From Spirochaetia bacterium UBA2205 (GTDB lineage: Bacteria; Spirochaetota; UBA4802; UB4802), in assembly GCA_002328585.1 (NCBI GenBank), contig DCUV01000065.1, positions 3,565-59,515 on the forward strand: 55,951 nucleotides of DNA. The letters are read 5' to 3'. Shown here in pieces: positions 41,437-50,538 of this stretch. The position numbers were made by a program, and so were the translations under genes. Positions within the stretch are counted from its first letter, which is position 1. Every line of letters begins with the position of its first letter. Under the pieces are notes generated by a model, which had not been told where the DNA came from, searched no databases, and worked only from the letters and a program-made list of their open reading frames with translations.

Positions 41437-41634
41437 TTACTGTTGTTTACCAGTTTCTTCTGCTTCAAGGAGTAGTTCAATATCTTTTTTATTTAATTTT
41501 ATTGTAAAAGGTTGGCTGCACATTGGGCAGGTACCAGTAATTATGCCAACAGCAATATCGCTTATGGAAAGGTTAAGTTTTGATCCGCACAACAAACATG
41601 CAAAGTCGCCAGCACGCATCTGATGAGGCAGCAT
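41437..41634 (-). CDS. Small zinc-ribbon protein
   Basis: 65 residues with two Cys pairs, CLLC (13-16) and CPMC (36-39), that form a zinc ribbon, and an acidic, helical tail (KDIELLLEAEETGKQQ). The stop is directly adjacent to the HIT gene stop on the opposite strand. A purine-rich stretch (CAGGGAG) precedes the ATG. Function unknown; such mini ribbons often bind RNA polymerase, ribosomes or partner proteins. Confidence 0.65.
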   Translation of the reverse strand: MLPHQMRAGDFACLLCGSKLNLSISDIAVGIITGTCPMCSQPFTIKLNKKDIELLLEAEETGKQQ

Positions 41635-41871
41635 TAATATAACTCCCTGGTAAAGTATTTTGTTAAGTGGTAAATATAAATTGCTATAAAAATGTCAAGT
41701 GTTTTATACTTTGGTGAGATTGTTTAATCAGCTATTGAATTAAAAATTGAAAAAAAAGTGTTTTACAACTATTGTATGCTCACCATGATATTAAATAGTG
41801 AAGTTTTAATAATGTCCCTTGTGTTTTATAAATGAAAATCTGGCAGTATGAATAGTAAACGAGGTGATGTC

Positions 41872-42591
41872 ATGACAGGGTTTAGAAAAATTACAATAAC
41901 ATTGCTTATTGTCAGTATTTTGATTGCTATAGTGATAATTTTTGACGGAGAAATTGTAAAGAAGATTGTTATGCTAAAACCGGTAAGGGTAGTAACTCAG
42001 GGCGAAATTAATCGCATGGAAGAAGAATTATCAAAGCTTACTAAAAAAGATGCGCAAAGTCCTGAAACCATTAACAAAATTGGTGTTTTATATCAAAATT
42101 TAGGGGCAAAATATAATGAAAAAGGTGCATGGGACCCTGCAATAGATGCATTGCAAAAAGCATTGGGGCATGGCAGGAATGTCCCGGTGGTGCATTATCA
42201 GTTAGCTGTGGCATATGCTAATAGGGGAACACAGTTGGAAAATAAAGATGATATAGATAAAGCTGTCTATCACTATGAAAAAGCATTACAGATGGAACCA
42301 AATTATCTTGAAGCCAAATATGGATTGGCTATACTTTTATTTTATCGTAAAAATGAACGTTCAAAAGCCATACAAATTATGGATGAGATTGCTAAACAAA
42401 ATCCAAAATTTTACAGAGCACGGTTTGCTTTAGGCAGGTTTTATTATGAAAACAAAGACCCTGGTAAATCGTTATCTGTCTATCAAGATTTATATACAGA
42501 CCTTGATAAAATGGATTCTCCATTAGCAACAGAATACAGGCAGGCATGCAAAGAAAATATTCAAAGGATTACATCTGAAATGGCACGGTAA
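41872..42591 (+). CDS. Membrane-anchored TPR protein
   Basis: 239 residues from ATG 41872, preceded by GAGGTGAT; the ATG at 41848 has no site. An N-terminal membrane anchor (ITITLLIVSILIAIVIIFDG) is followed by TPR units: NKIGVLYQNLGAKYNEKGAW, PAIDALQKALGHG, QLAVAYANRGTQLENK, AVYHYEKALQMEPNYLEAKY and ARFALGRFYYENKDPGKSLS. It probably faces the periplasm and scaffolds other proteins. It lies 6 bp before dprA, so it is co-transcribed with dprA, the monoheme gene and perhaps topA. Confidence 0.82.
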   Translation: MTGFRKITITLLIVSILIAIVIIFDGEIVKKIVMLKPVRVVTQGEINRMEEELSKLTKKDAQSPETINKIGVLYQNLGAKYNEKGAWDPAIDALQKALGHGRNVPVVHYQLAVAYANRGTQLENKDDIDKAVYHYEKALQMEPNYLEAKYGLAILLFYRKNERSKAIQIMDEIAKQNPKFYRARFALGRFYYENKDPGKSLSVYQDLYTDLDKMDSPLATEYRQACKENIQRITSEMAR

Positions 42592-42597
42592 TGTTGT

Positions 42598-43692
42598 ATG
42601 GATAAACAAAAAATTTCTGTGGCACTATCGCTCATGAGTTCCGGGTTATGGCAATTATATGCTCAGAATGACCCCGGGACAATATATTATGAATGTGTAT
42701 TACCGGAACAGAGAACTGTACAGGATTATTATGCTACGTGGTATAGTGGCACGCCATTGGAAGAATCAGAAAAGATTATTGAATTGTGTCATAAACTTGG
42801 AGTTACTATTATATCATACTGGGATGATGCATATCCGCAGCTATTACGGGAGATAGTATATCCTCCTGCTGTTTTATATTGTAAAGGAACATTGCCCAAT
42901 AAACCATATATTGCTATAGTTGGTACCAGGAATGCTGATCCTAAGTCAGCCTTTATTGCACGTACATTATCGGGGACACTTGCTTCAACAGGTATTGCTG
43001 TTGTAAGCGGTTTGGCAGTTGGTATTGATAGAGAAGCACATAGTGGTGCATTGAAAGCAAATGGCTCAACAATAGGTGTGATGGCCAATGGCATAGATAT
43101 GTTATATCCTGCAAGCAACAGGGATATCTATACTGATATTATTAATTCGGGCAATGGATGTGTATTGTCAGAATATCCTCCAAAGGTACGGATAAACAAG
43201 TGGACATTTGTAAGGCGCAACAGGATAATCAGTGGTTTATCCCATGCTACCATCATAGTTAAAGCAGCCCAGAAAAGTGGAGCACTTATTACTGCACGGT
43301 ATGCATTAGAGCAGAACAGGGAACTGTTTGTTTGTCCAGGACAATCTTTTGATGAAGGGTATAAAGGATGTTTCATTCTTTTGAAAGAAGGTGCCCACCC
43401 TGTATATGATGAAAATGATATCTTTGAAGTTTTAAATATAAGCAACAGGAAAGAAACGGCTATAATGAAGAATGCCAATATAGACGATACTGTTGTGTTG
43501 CAGAGCAATTTGTTTGCTGTTTATGACGATGATGATATTGTAAAAACATTGAAGAAAGGGGCTATGGAAATTGATTCCCTAATCCGTTTGATGGGTAAAA
43601 GCAGCGCTGAAATTCTTGAAAAACTCACAACTATGGAACTGCAAGGTGTTATTACACGATCCGGGAATATAGTAACATTAAACAATAAATAA
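42598..43692 (+). CDS. dprA: DNA processing protein DprA/Smf
   Basis: Loads RecA on incoming single-stranded DNA in natural transformation. 364 residues: an N-terminal helical part, the Rossmann fold with IAIVGTRNADPKSA, VSGLAVGIDREAHSGAL, GVMANGIDMLYPASNRDIY and RRNRIISGLSHATIIVKAAQ, and a C-terminal winged-helix (MEIDSLIRLMGKSSAEILEK). The usual GMF tripeptide before the RNRIIS motif is changed (INKWTFVRRNRIISG). Given the dispersed short motif in this genome, a competence gene is of interest, but comEC and pilus genes are not in the window. A GCGATAG core lies at 42625, in the first codons. Confidence 0.94.
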   Translation: MDKQKISVALSLMSSGLWQLYAQNDPGTIYYECVLPEQRTVQDYYATWYSGTPLEESEKIIELCHKLGVTIISYWDDAYPQLLREIVYPPAVLYCKGTLPNKPYIAIVGTRNADPKSAFIARTLSGTLASTGIAVVSGLAVGIDREAHSGALKANGSTIGVMANGIDMLYPASNRDIYTDIINSGNGCVLSEYPPKVRINKWTFVRRNRIISGLSHATIIVKAAQKSGALITARYALEQNRELFVCPGQSFDEGYKGCFILLKEGAHPVYDENDIFEVLNISNRKETAIMKNANIDDTVVLQSNLFAVYDDDDIVKTLKKGAMEIDSLIRLMGKSSAEILEKLTTMELQGVITRSGNIVTLNNK

Positions 43693-43699
43693 AGATTGT

Positions 43700-44308
43700 A
43701 TGATAGTTAAGAAAATATTAATAATTATGCTCATGGTGCTCTGGTGTATAAGTTTTGTCCAGATTTTTTCTGTTCCACCGTATAGTGGCGATATATTTAC
43801 AATATATAAATCAGGTTATTTTAAAGAACTTGAACGGAACATGTTTTTGATCACAGATTCTTTTTTACAGATTAAAACCATGTCAAAAGCAGAGTATGCA
43901 TGGATTTATTTGAATGATATAACAACAAAGTATAATATTATTATCAATGTTTATAATTCTGAGGGCAGATTGGTTAAAGCGCCTGGAATGAGCCAGATTG
44001 GCAATGATGGTAAGGTTATAGCGCTGTTACAGGAGCTTAAACCTGAAGCAAAATTTGTAATTAAGGGTGATAGTTACTCTGGAGTGATTCCTGTGTTCAG
44101 AAAATCGGAATGCAATTTCTGTCATCAGGTTTCACAGCAACCGTTAATAGGAGTTATAACCTTCTCTATACCATATGATGGCTATATCTATTATACATCC
44201 GAACGGATTATTATATTTGTTATAATAACGTTTGCCATAAGTTGTTTGCTTTTTGTTGTCATTCGATGGCAACCGTATAAGGATATTCAGGAATTATTTG
44301 ACAAATAA
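43700..44308 (+). CDS. Membrane-anchored monoheme c-type sensor-like protein
   Basis: 202 residues, 8 bp after dprA. An N-terminal membrane helix (about 5-25), a periplasmic domain, and a second helix near the C-terminus (about 170-190) with a short cytoplasmic tail. One heme motif, CNFCH (138-142), follows a PAS/dCache-like sequence (NIIINVYNSEGRLVKAPG, KFVIKGDSYSGVIPVFR). This recalls heme-containing periplasmic sensor domains of the Tll0287/DUF3365 sort, but no kinase or cyclase output domain is attached. It may pass redox signals to a partner. Recognition is partial. Confidence 0.7.
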   Translation: MIVKKILIIMLMVLWCISFVQIFSVPPYSGDIFTIYKSGYFKELERNMFLITDSFLQIKTMSKAEYAWIYLNDITTKYNIIINVYNSEGRLVKAPGMSQIGNDGKVIALLQELKPEAKFVIKGDSYSGVIPVFRKSECNFCHQVSQQPLIGVITFSIPYDGYIYYTSERIIIFVIITFAISCLLFVVIRWQPYKDIQELFDK

Positions 44309-44383
44309 TGTGTAGCCATTTTCATGATGTAAAATCAATACTATGAGCTATCGCTTATTTAAATGTATTAAAAGGAAAACAAT

Positions 44384-46486
44384 ATGGCTGATCATAAGAA
44401 AACACTTGTTATTGTTGAGTCGCCTACGAAAGCCAAAACAATAAATAAATATTTAGGCAAGGATTATATGATTGCGTCATCAATGGGGCATGTCATTGAT
44501 CTCCCCAAATCACGTATAGCCGTTGATGTAGATAATGATTTTAAACCGGATTATATAACAATACGTGGCAAGGCTAAACTAATAAACGATCTTAAGAAGA
44601 AAGCCCTTGCGTCTAAGAATGTTCTTCTTGCAACTGACCCTGACAGGGAAGGCGAGGCAATTTCATGGCACCTATCAAATGTTTTAAAAGATAAAAACAG
44701 TGATATAAAACGAATAGAATTTAACGAAATTACTGAAGAAGCAATCAAAGAAGCAGTGAAGAATGCACGCGATATCAATATGGATCTGGTTAATGCACAG
44801 CAGGCACGGCGTATTCTTGACAGGCTTGTTGGTTATTATTTAAGCCCAATATTATGGAAAAAAGTAAAAAAAGGGTTGTCGGCAGGTCGTGTGCAATCGG
44901 TTGCATTGAGGGTAATCTGTGAACGTGAGAAAGAAATAGAAAATTTTATTCCACAGGAATACTGGACGTTAGATGCTATCATGGAGCATAACAAATCAGA
45001 ATTTATTGCTTCACTTGTAGCCGAAGATAGCAACAGGATTGATTTAAAGACAAAAGCTGATGTTGACAGGGTACTATCATTAATTGAAGGCAAGCCTTTT
45101 ACCGTTAAAAAAATTGAACAAAAGGAAAGAAGACGGAAACCGCAGCCACCTTATATTACCAGTAAGTTGCAACAGGATGCTGCCCGCCGATTGGGATTTT
45201 CTGCAAGTAAAACCATGATGATTGCACAGCAGTTGTATGAAGGGGTAAAATTATCCGGTGAGGGGCAGGTTGGTTTAATTACTTACATGCGTACTGATTC
45301 TACACGAGTAGCTTATAGTGCAGTCAATGCTGTTCGTGAATATTTACAAAAGCATTATTCTAAAGACTATATCCCCGATGTTCCAAATGTATATCTCAAT
45401 AAAAAAGGAGCTCAGGATGCTCATGAAGCAATACGTCCAACCAATGTGTTCAGAACACCTGAGTCTATAAAAAATGATTTAACACCGGATCAATATAAAT
45501 TATATTCACTTATATGGAAACGGTTTGTTTCTTCACAAATGACCCCTGAAGTTTCACAGGTGATTAGTGTTATATTTGATGTTGTAAATTTTGAATTCAG
45601 AGCTTCAGGAAGTAAAGTGTTGTTTGATGGTTTTACTGCAATTGAAAAAGAAGAAAGTGCCCAGAAAAAACTATTACCTGCTTTAGAGGTTGGACAGGTT
45701 TTAATGCCAGAATCATTTAGTCCCGAACAACATTTTACCACACCGCCTCCACGCTATAATGAAGCATCACTTATAAAATTTTTAGAAGAATCAGGTATTG
45801 GCAGACCATCAACCTATGCGCCTATTATCAATACCTTGTTTAAACGGTATTATGTGGTAAAACGCGGAAAACAACTTGTACCAACAGTATTAGGCAGATT
45901 GGTTAACGATATTATGGTATCGTATTTTGAATCGTTAATAAATATTGATTTTACAGCAAATATGGAAAAAAAATTGGATATGATTGAAGAGGCGCATAAT
46001 GATTGGGTCAGCATGATACGTGAATTTTATGATCCGTTTAAGGAAACGGTAAGCCACGCCGAAGAACATATAGGAGATATGAAAAATATCCTGGATGAAG
46101 AAACTGATTTAGTATGTGAAAAGTGTGGAAAAAAAATGGTTAAACGTTTGGGCAAATTTGGTTTTTTTCTTGCCTGCTCAGGATTTCCGCAGTGTACCAA
46201 TGCAAAATCGTTGCCATTAGGGAAATGTCCAAAGTGTGGCGGTGATATTGTAAAACGTTCGGGGAAGCGCCGTGGTTCATTTTATGCCTGTAATCGATAC
46301 CCTGAATGTGATTTTGCAACCCGTGAAGAGGTATCAGAGCGTTCATGCCCACAATGCGGTAGCATATTATTTATTCGCAAGATAAAGAAAAAAGGTGAAA
46401 TGCTTGTATGTTTAAATGAGCAGTGTGGTTATTCAGTAACATTGCTGGATGATGATAAAACGGAAACAGAAGTAAATGTAAGTTAA
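44384..46486 (+). CDS. topA: DNA topoisomerase I
   Basis: Relaxes negative supercoils. 700 residues: TOPRIM domain (TLVIVESPTKAKTINKYLG, then ATDPDREGEAISWHL with the DxD metal site), catalytic Tyr in VGLITYMRTDST near residue 305, ESGIGRPSTYAPII, and three C-terminal zinc fingers (CEKCGKKM...CTN, CPKCGGDI...CD, CPQCGSIL...C). A GCGATAG core (44348, minus orientation) lies 30 bp before the ATG. It is followed 1 bp later by xerC. Confidence 0.98.
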   Translation: MADHKKTLVIVESPTKAKTINKYLGKDYMIASSMGHVIDLPKSRIAVDVDNDFKPDYITIRGKAKLINDLKKKALASKNVLLATDPDREGEAISWHLSNVLKDKNSDIKRIEFNEITEEAIKEAVKNARDINMDLVNAQQARRILDRLVGYYLSPILWKKVKKGLSAGRVQSVALRVICEREKEIENFIPQEYWTLDAIMEHNKSEFIASLVAEDSNRIDLKTKADVDRVLSLIEGKPFTVKKIEQKERRRKPQPPYITSKLQQDAARRLGFSASKTMMIAQQLYEGVKLSGEGQVGLITYMRTDSTRVAYSAVNAVREYLQKHYSKDYIPDVPNVYLNKKGAQDAHEAIRPTNVFRTPESIKNDLTPDQYKLYSLIWKRFVSSQMTPEVSQVISVIFDVVNFEFRASGSKVLFDGFTAIEKEESAQKKLLPALEVGQVLMPESFSPEQHFTTPPPRYNEASLIKFLEESGIGRPSTYAPIINTLFKRYYVVKRGKQLVPTVLGRLVNDIMVSYFESLINIDFTANMEKKLDMIEEAHNDWVSMIREFYDPFKETVSHAEEHIGDMKNILDEETDLVCEKCGKKMVKRLGKFGFFLACSGFPQCTNAKSLPLGKCPKCGGDIVKRSGKRRGSFYACNRYPECDFATREEVSERSCPQCGSILFIRKIKKKGEMLVCLNEQCGYSVTLLDDDKTETEVNVS

Positions 46487-46487
46487 T

Positions 46488-47396
46488 ATGGAACATTACA
46501 TTGATACATTTATACGTTACCTTATTTCCGAAAAAAATGCATCGCCATTAACAGTTGAATCATATAGCACAGATTTAAAACAATTTGTTGAGGCAGTTCA
46601 TAATTATTTATCAGCGGATGACATTGATATTAATGTCATAACCGCGGAGCACATTCGTCAATTTATTGACATCTGCTTTGAAAATGGAAATGAAATGTCT
46701 ACCATTGGAAGAAAAATAGCAACATTGAAATCTTTTTTTAGGTATATGGAATTTCATAATTATATCATTATTAATCCCGCCAGGGAAATTCATTTCCCTA
46801 AACAAAATAACTATCTTCCTGTTTTTTTAACCTTTGATCAGATACAAAAACTTACAACATTTCAATGTCAAAATTTTATTGATTTTCGTGATAAGGCATT
46901 ACTTGAGGTATTTTACTCTACTGGTGCACGTGTTTCTGAGATTGCTAATGCAGACATTGTTGACCTTGATTGTTCAAAAAAAACATTGAAGGTGTTGGGT
47001 AAAGGTTCAAAAGAAAGAATTGTTTTTTTAACTGATGATACAGTTTACTGGCTGGATAAATATTTTGACTACCGTTTGCAAAGGTTTGGTATTATGACCG
47101 ATCCATTATTTATTAATAATAGTGGTAAACGGTTGACATCGCGTGGTATCTTTTATATTATTGAAAAGAGGGCAAACATGGCGGATTTGTGGAAGTCGGT
47201 AAGCCCTCATGTTTTGCGTCATAGCTTTGCCACTGAACTGCTTAACAGAGGTGCGGATATTAAAGCTGTGCAGGACATGTTGGGACATGAGAATATTTCA
47301 ACAACGCAGAAATATACTCATACTACAATTCAGCGATTAAAAGAATTATATCAAAAATGTCATCCCCACGCAATCAGGAGAGACAACAATGAATAA
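46488..47396 (+). CDS. xerC: Tyrosine recombinase XerC/CodV type
   Basis: 302 residues with the N-terminal SAM-like domain (FIRYLISEKNASPLTVESY) and the catalytic domain: Arg in YSTGARVSEIA, Lys in LKVLGKGSKERIV, HxxR in SPHVLRHSFAT, His in LGHENIS, and nucleophile Tyr in TTQKYTH. It resolves chromosome dimers at dif with a partner recombinase. Placement next to topA and hslVU is the classic codV/xerC order, so this is the housekeeping recombinase and not a phage integrase. It overlaps hslV by 8 bp. Confidence 0.93.
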   Translation: MEHYIDTFIRYLISEKNASPLTVESYSTDLKQFVEAVHNYLSADDIDINVITAEHIRQFIDICFENGNEMSTIGRKIATLKSFFRYMEFHNYIIINPAREIHFPKQNNYLPVFLTFDQIQKLTTFQCQNFIDFRDKALLEVFYSTGARVSEIANADIVDLDCSKKTLKVLGKGSKERIVFLTDDTVYWLDKYFDYRLQRFGIMTDPLFINNSGKRLTSRGIFYIIEKRANMADLWKSVSPHVLRHSFATELLNRGADIKAVQDMLGHENISTTQKYTHTTIQRLKELYQKCHPHAIRRDNNE

Positions 47397-47934
47397 TGCT
47401 ACTTACCGGGGAACCACTGTTCTTGCTATAAAAAAAGACAATACCCTTGCCATGGGATGTGATGGACAGGTTACGTTAGGTGATACTGTTATAAAAAGTC
47501 AGGCGGTTAAATTGCGCAAAGTGTATAATGATAAAGTGCTGACTGGTTTTGCAGGTTCGGTTGCAGATGCACTAACCCTTTTTGAACGCTTTGAACAAAA
47601 GCTGGAGTCGTATTCCGGGAATATTCCGCGTTCTGTTGTTGAGCTGGCGCGTGACTGGCGGCTGGACAGAGCCCTGCGCCGGTTGGAGGCTGTACTGATT
47701 GTTGGCAATCCTCAGCATCTTTATCTTATAAGCGGTAATGGTGAAATTATAGAGCCGGATGATGGCATTTTAGGCATTGGCTCGGGTGGCAATTATGCAT
47801 TAGCAGCAGCCAGGGCATTGGTAAGGAACACATCATTAAGTGCTCTTGAAATAGTAAAACAATCGTTATTGATTGCCTCGGAAATTTGCATTTATTCCAA
47901 TAGCAATATTGTTATTGAGGAGATAAAACAATAA
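47389..47934 (+). CDS. hslV: ATP-dependent protease subunit HslV
   Basis: Proteasome-like peptidase of the HslVU complex. 181 residues; the N-terminal threonine nucleophile is exposed after cleavage of the short leader at YRGTTVLAI. Other marks: GCDGQVTLGDTVIK, VLTGFAGSVADALTLFERFE, and LIVGNPQHLYLISGNGEIIE-like segments. It is embedded between xerC (8-bp overlap) and hslU (1-bp TAATG overlap), so translation is coupled. Confidence 0.97.
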   Translation: MNNATYRGTTVLAIKKDNTLAMGCDGQVTLGDTVIKSQAVKLRKVYNDKVLTGFAGSVADALTLFERFEQKLESYSGNIPRSVVELARDWRLDRALRRLEAVLIVGNPQHLYLISGNGEIIEPDDGILGIGSGGNYALAAARALVRNTSLSALEIVKQSLLIASEICIYSNSNIVIEEIKQ

Positions 47935-49343
47935 TGGGTGATATAATACAGTTTATGGGAAACAATGATTTAACTCCTCGTCAAATTGTCAGTGAACTGG
48001 ATAAATATATTATTGGGCAGAAGGATGCTAAAAAATGTGTGGCGATAGCTCTCAGAAACAGAAGCCGTCGCAAAAAGTTAGATCCCGAATTGCAGGAAGA
48101 AATATCGCCTAAGAATATTATCATGATAGGACCAACCGGTGTTGGTAAAACAGAAATTGCCAGGCGACTATCGAAACTTGTTAATGCTCCTTTTATAAAA
48201 GTTGAAATTACTAAATATACTGAGGTAGGGTATGTTGGTCGTGATGTTGAATCAATGATACGAGATTTAATAGCAATTTCTGTCAATATGGTAAAAAAAG
48301 AATATAGCACAATGGTTGAGGAAAAAGCATTAAAAAATGCCTATGATAAGATAGTTGATATAATTATCCCCAAAAAAGGTTTTGAATTTGATGACAGGCA
48401 GGTTTCTGGATTTCATATGGAGCGCGAATCTATTTTTGAGTCTGATACCATGTATGAGCAGATGAGGAAACAGTACCTTGAAGATTTAAAAAATGGAAAT
48501 CTTGATGATATGGAAATTGAATATGAGTCTGAAATGCCAAATGTTATCCCGGTTATGTCAGTTATGGGTGGTTCCGGACTTGAGGATATTGATATGCAGA
48601 TACAATCCATGCTGGGCGATCTTATGCCAAAAAAATCAAAACGAAAAAAAAGTACTGTTAAAGATGCACTCAGGATTTTTATAACCGAAGAAACAGAAAA
48701 GCTTATAGACATGGAAAAGGTAACTATTGAAGCTGTTAAACGTGTAGAGGATATGGGTATAGTTTTTATTGATGAAATTGATAAAATTGCTGGAGTAGAA
48801 TCAAAATCAGGGCCTGATGTTTCACGGCAGGGGGTACAGCGTGATTTATTACCCATTATTGAAGGCACAACGGTAAATACCAAGTATGGTCCTATAAAAA
48901 CAAATCATATACTATTTATTGCTGCTGGTGCATTTAATGTGTCAAAGCCTTCTGATCTTATACCTGAACTTCAGGGGAGATTCCCCATCAGGGTGGAATT
49001 GTCTTCGTTATCTGAAGAAGATTTTAGAAAAATTCTCACAGTACCTAAAAATTCATTAACGCTTCAATATAAGGAATTATTAAAAACAGAAGGGGTGGCT
49101 ATTGAGTTTACCAGAGATGGTATAGCGGAAATTGCGCGAATAGCACAGGTATTAAATGATGAAAATGAAAATATTGGAGCACGCCGCTTGCATACAATAA
49201 TGGAAAAATTACTTGAGGATATTCTGTTTGATGCGCCTGATCTTGATGCTATGAATAAAAACTTTACTATTAATGCTGAGTTTGTAAAGAATAAATTAGA
49301 AGCTACTATAAAAAATAAGGATTTATCAAAATATATACTTTAA
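47934..49343 (+). CDS. hslU: ATPase subunit HslU
   Basis: AAA+ unfoldase partner of HslV. 469 residues: LTPRQIVSELDKYIIGQKDA at the start, Walker A GPTGVGKTEIARR, TEVGYVGRDVES (pore GYVG), a variable I domain (about 110-235), Walker B FIDEIDKIAG, and ELQGRFPIRVEL with the sensor Arg. The C-terminus (DLSKYIL) fits the tail that docks into HslV. A GCGATAGCTC copy lies at 48042. Confidence 0.97.
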   Translation: MGDIIQFMGNNDLTPRQIVSELDKYIIGQKDAKKCVAIALRNRSRRKKLDPELQEEISPKNIIMIGPTGVGKTEIARRLSKLVNAPFIKVEITKYTEVGYVGRDVESMIRDLIAISVNMVKKEYSTMVEEKALKNAYDKIVDIIIPKKGFEFDDRQVSGFHMERESIFESDTMYEQMRKQYLEDLKNGNLDDMEIEYESEMPNVIPVMSVMGGSGLEDIDMQIQSMLGDLMPKKSKRKKSTVKDALRIFITEETEKLIDMEKVTIEAVKRVEDMGIVFIDEIDKIAGVESKSGPDVSRQGVQRDLLPIIEGTTVNTKYGPIKTNHILFIAAGAFNVSKPSDLIPELQGRFPIRVELSSLSEEDFRKILTVPKNSLTLQYKELLKTEGVAIEFTRDGIAEIARIAQVLNDENENIGARRLHTIMEKLLEDILFDAPDLDAMNKNFTINAEFVKNKLEATIKNKDLSKYIL

Positions 49344-49478
49344 TTTTTTTATTGATAATTGGTATTCAGTGATATTCTTTCTTTTTTTTAAATATTTTTT
49401 TAAATCATCTTCTGTAAAGTTGTATTGCTTTTTGAAAAATGCACTTGTTATTTGTGCACCACGATCTTTTGCTTTCAT
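49326..49478 (-). CDS. Possible small Lys-rich protein
   Basis: A 50-codon ORF (MKAKDRGAQITSAFFKKQYN, then DLKKYLKKRKN) downstream of the radical SAM gene on the same strand and overlapping the 3' end of hslU by 18 bp. It has a sensible charged helix, but no clear ribosome binding site; the dispersed motif (49488) lies just before the start. It may be chance. Confidence 0.3.
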   Translation of the reverse strand: MKAKDRGAQITSAFFKKQYNFTEDDLKKYLKKRKNITEYQLSIKKLKYIF

Positions 49479-49503
49479 TCATAATAACTATCGCTCACTA
49501 TTG

Positions 49504-50523
49504 CTATAATGCATAGAGGATTGGTTCCAGGGTTTTTGCTATTGTATATTGTATACAACTATTATAAAACCTGTTTTGCAAAAATGCAATGTTTTCTCTA
49601 TGAGGCCCCAGATATTCTGCTGCATGCAAAGCTGGCAATTCAATGATATAGCGTGTTGAGGTACCATTGTTGGCAACTGCCTGGTGCAACATGTTTTGCA
49701 GCTGATTGCGGCAGTATCGTGATTTAACAAGATAGCCAAACGATGGGTGATATGGTCCTGCAAGTATGGTACTGCTGATATCATTTGCAAAGGGATGTAA
49801 TCCCATCCTTATGACCGGGATGTTATTCATGGTGAAGATTGAATACATCCTCGCAGTAAGTGCTACTGCTTCTTCCAGCGTCATTGGTATATAGTTTCCA
49901 TCAATGAAGAGCTTTGACAGCCCGGTATCTTTAATGACGATGGTAGGGTAAATCCTTACACCGTTGGGCTGTAGCTTGCAGGCTATATGAGCCGATTCAA
50001 TGGACTTCTCTGACGTATCACATGGCAAACCGGGCATAAGCTGAATAATAAGATTAAATCCTTCGTTTTTGATACAGGCAATCGCGTTCATGGTATCATC
50101 AACAGTGTGTCCGCGGTTTGATGCTTTCAACACATCGTCATGAAAGGATTGCACGCCCAATTCAATGGTTGTTACTGTATATTCTTTCAGTAGATGAAGA
50201 ATAGGTTTGTTAATATAGTCAGGGCGGGTGGATAGGCGTATACCCTGAATCATTTTTTTAGAATAATACTCATGAGCTATCGCTAAATATTTTTTTTGTA
50301 ATTCAGTATCAAGCCCGGTAAAGCTGCCGCCAAAAAATGCAATCTCAACATGCTGCACTGATGATTTTATATTTTTTAAATAGAGTTCAACCTTATTGAT
50401 GATATCATCTTCATTGGGTGGTGTGTTTGTATTACTGGTATACACCTGGTTGCAGAACACACAGCGGTGCCTGCAACCAAGGTGAGGTATGAAGAATGGT
50501 ATTGTTACATTTGTTTTTGACAT
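49504..50523 (-). CDS. Radical SAM protein (Elp3/HemN-like)
   Basis: 339 residues; the cluster motif is C-x3-C-x2-C in HLGCRHRCVFCNQ (residues 17-24). Further marks are IAFFGGSFTGLD, IRLSTRPDYI, ELGVQSFHDDVLKASNRGH and IQLMPGLPCDT, typical of the Elp3/oxygen-independent coproporphyrinogen oxidase branch. No GNAT acetyltransferase domain follows, unlike true Elp3. The substrate is unknown; related stand-alone proteins are annotated only as radical SAM proteins. AAGGAGTTGA precedes the ATG. A 15-bp gap to cstA upstream suggests co-transcription. Confidence 0.82.
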   Translation of the reverse strand: MSKTNVTIPFFIPHLGCRHRCVFCNQVYTSNTNTPPNEDDIINKVELYLKNIKSSVQHVEIAFFGGSFTGLDTELQKKYLAIAHEYYSKKMIQGIRLSTRPDYINKPILHLLKEYTVTTIELGVQSFHDDVLKASNRGHTVDDTMNAIACIKNEGFNLIIQLMPGLPCDTSEKSIESAHIACKLQPNGVRIYPTIVIKDTGLSKLFIDGNYIPMTLEEAVALTARMYSIFTMNNIPVIRMGLHPFANDISSTILAGPYHPSFGYLVKSRYCRNQLQNMLHQAVANNGTSTRYIIELPALHAAEYLGPHRENIAFLQNRFYNSCIQYTIAKTLEPILYAL

Positions 50524-50538
50524 TCAACTCCTTGATGT

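Noticed and set aside
46488..47396. Phage or integron integrase next to topA
   Set aside because: The topA-xerC-hslV-hslU order and the size mark it as the housekeeping XerC/CodV recombinase.
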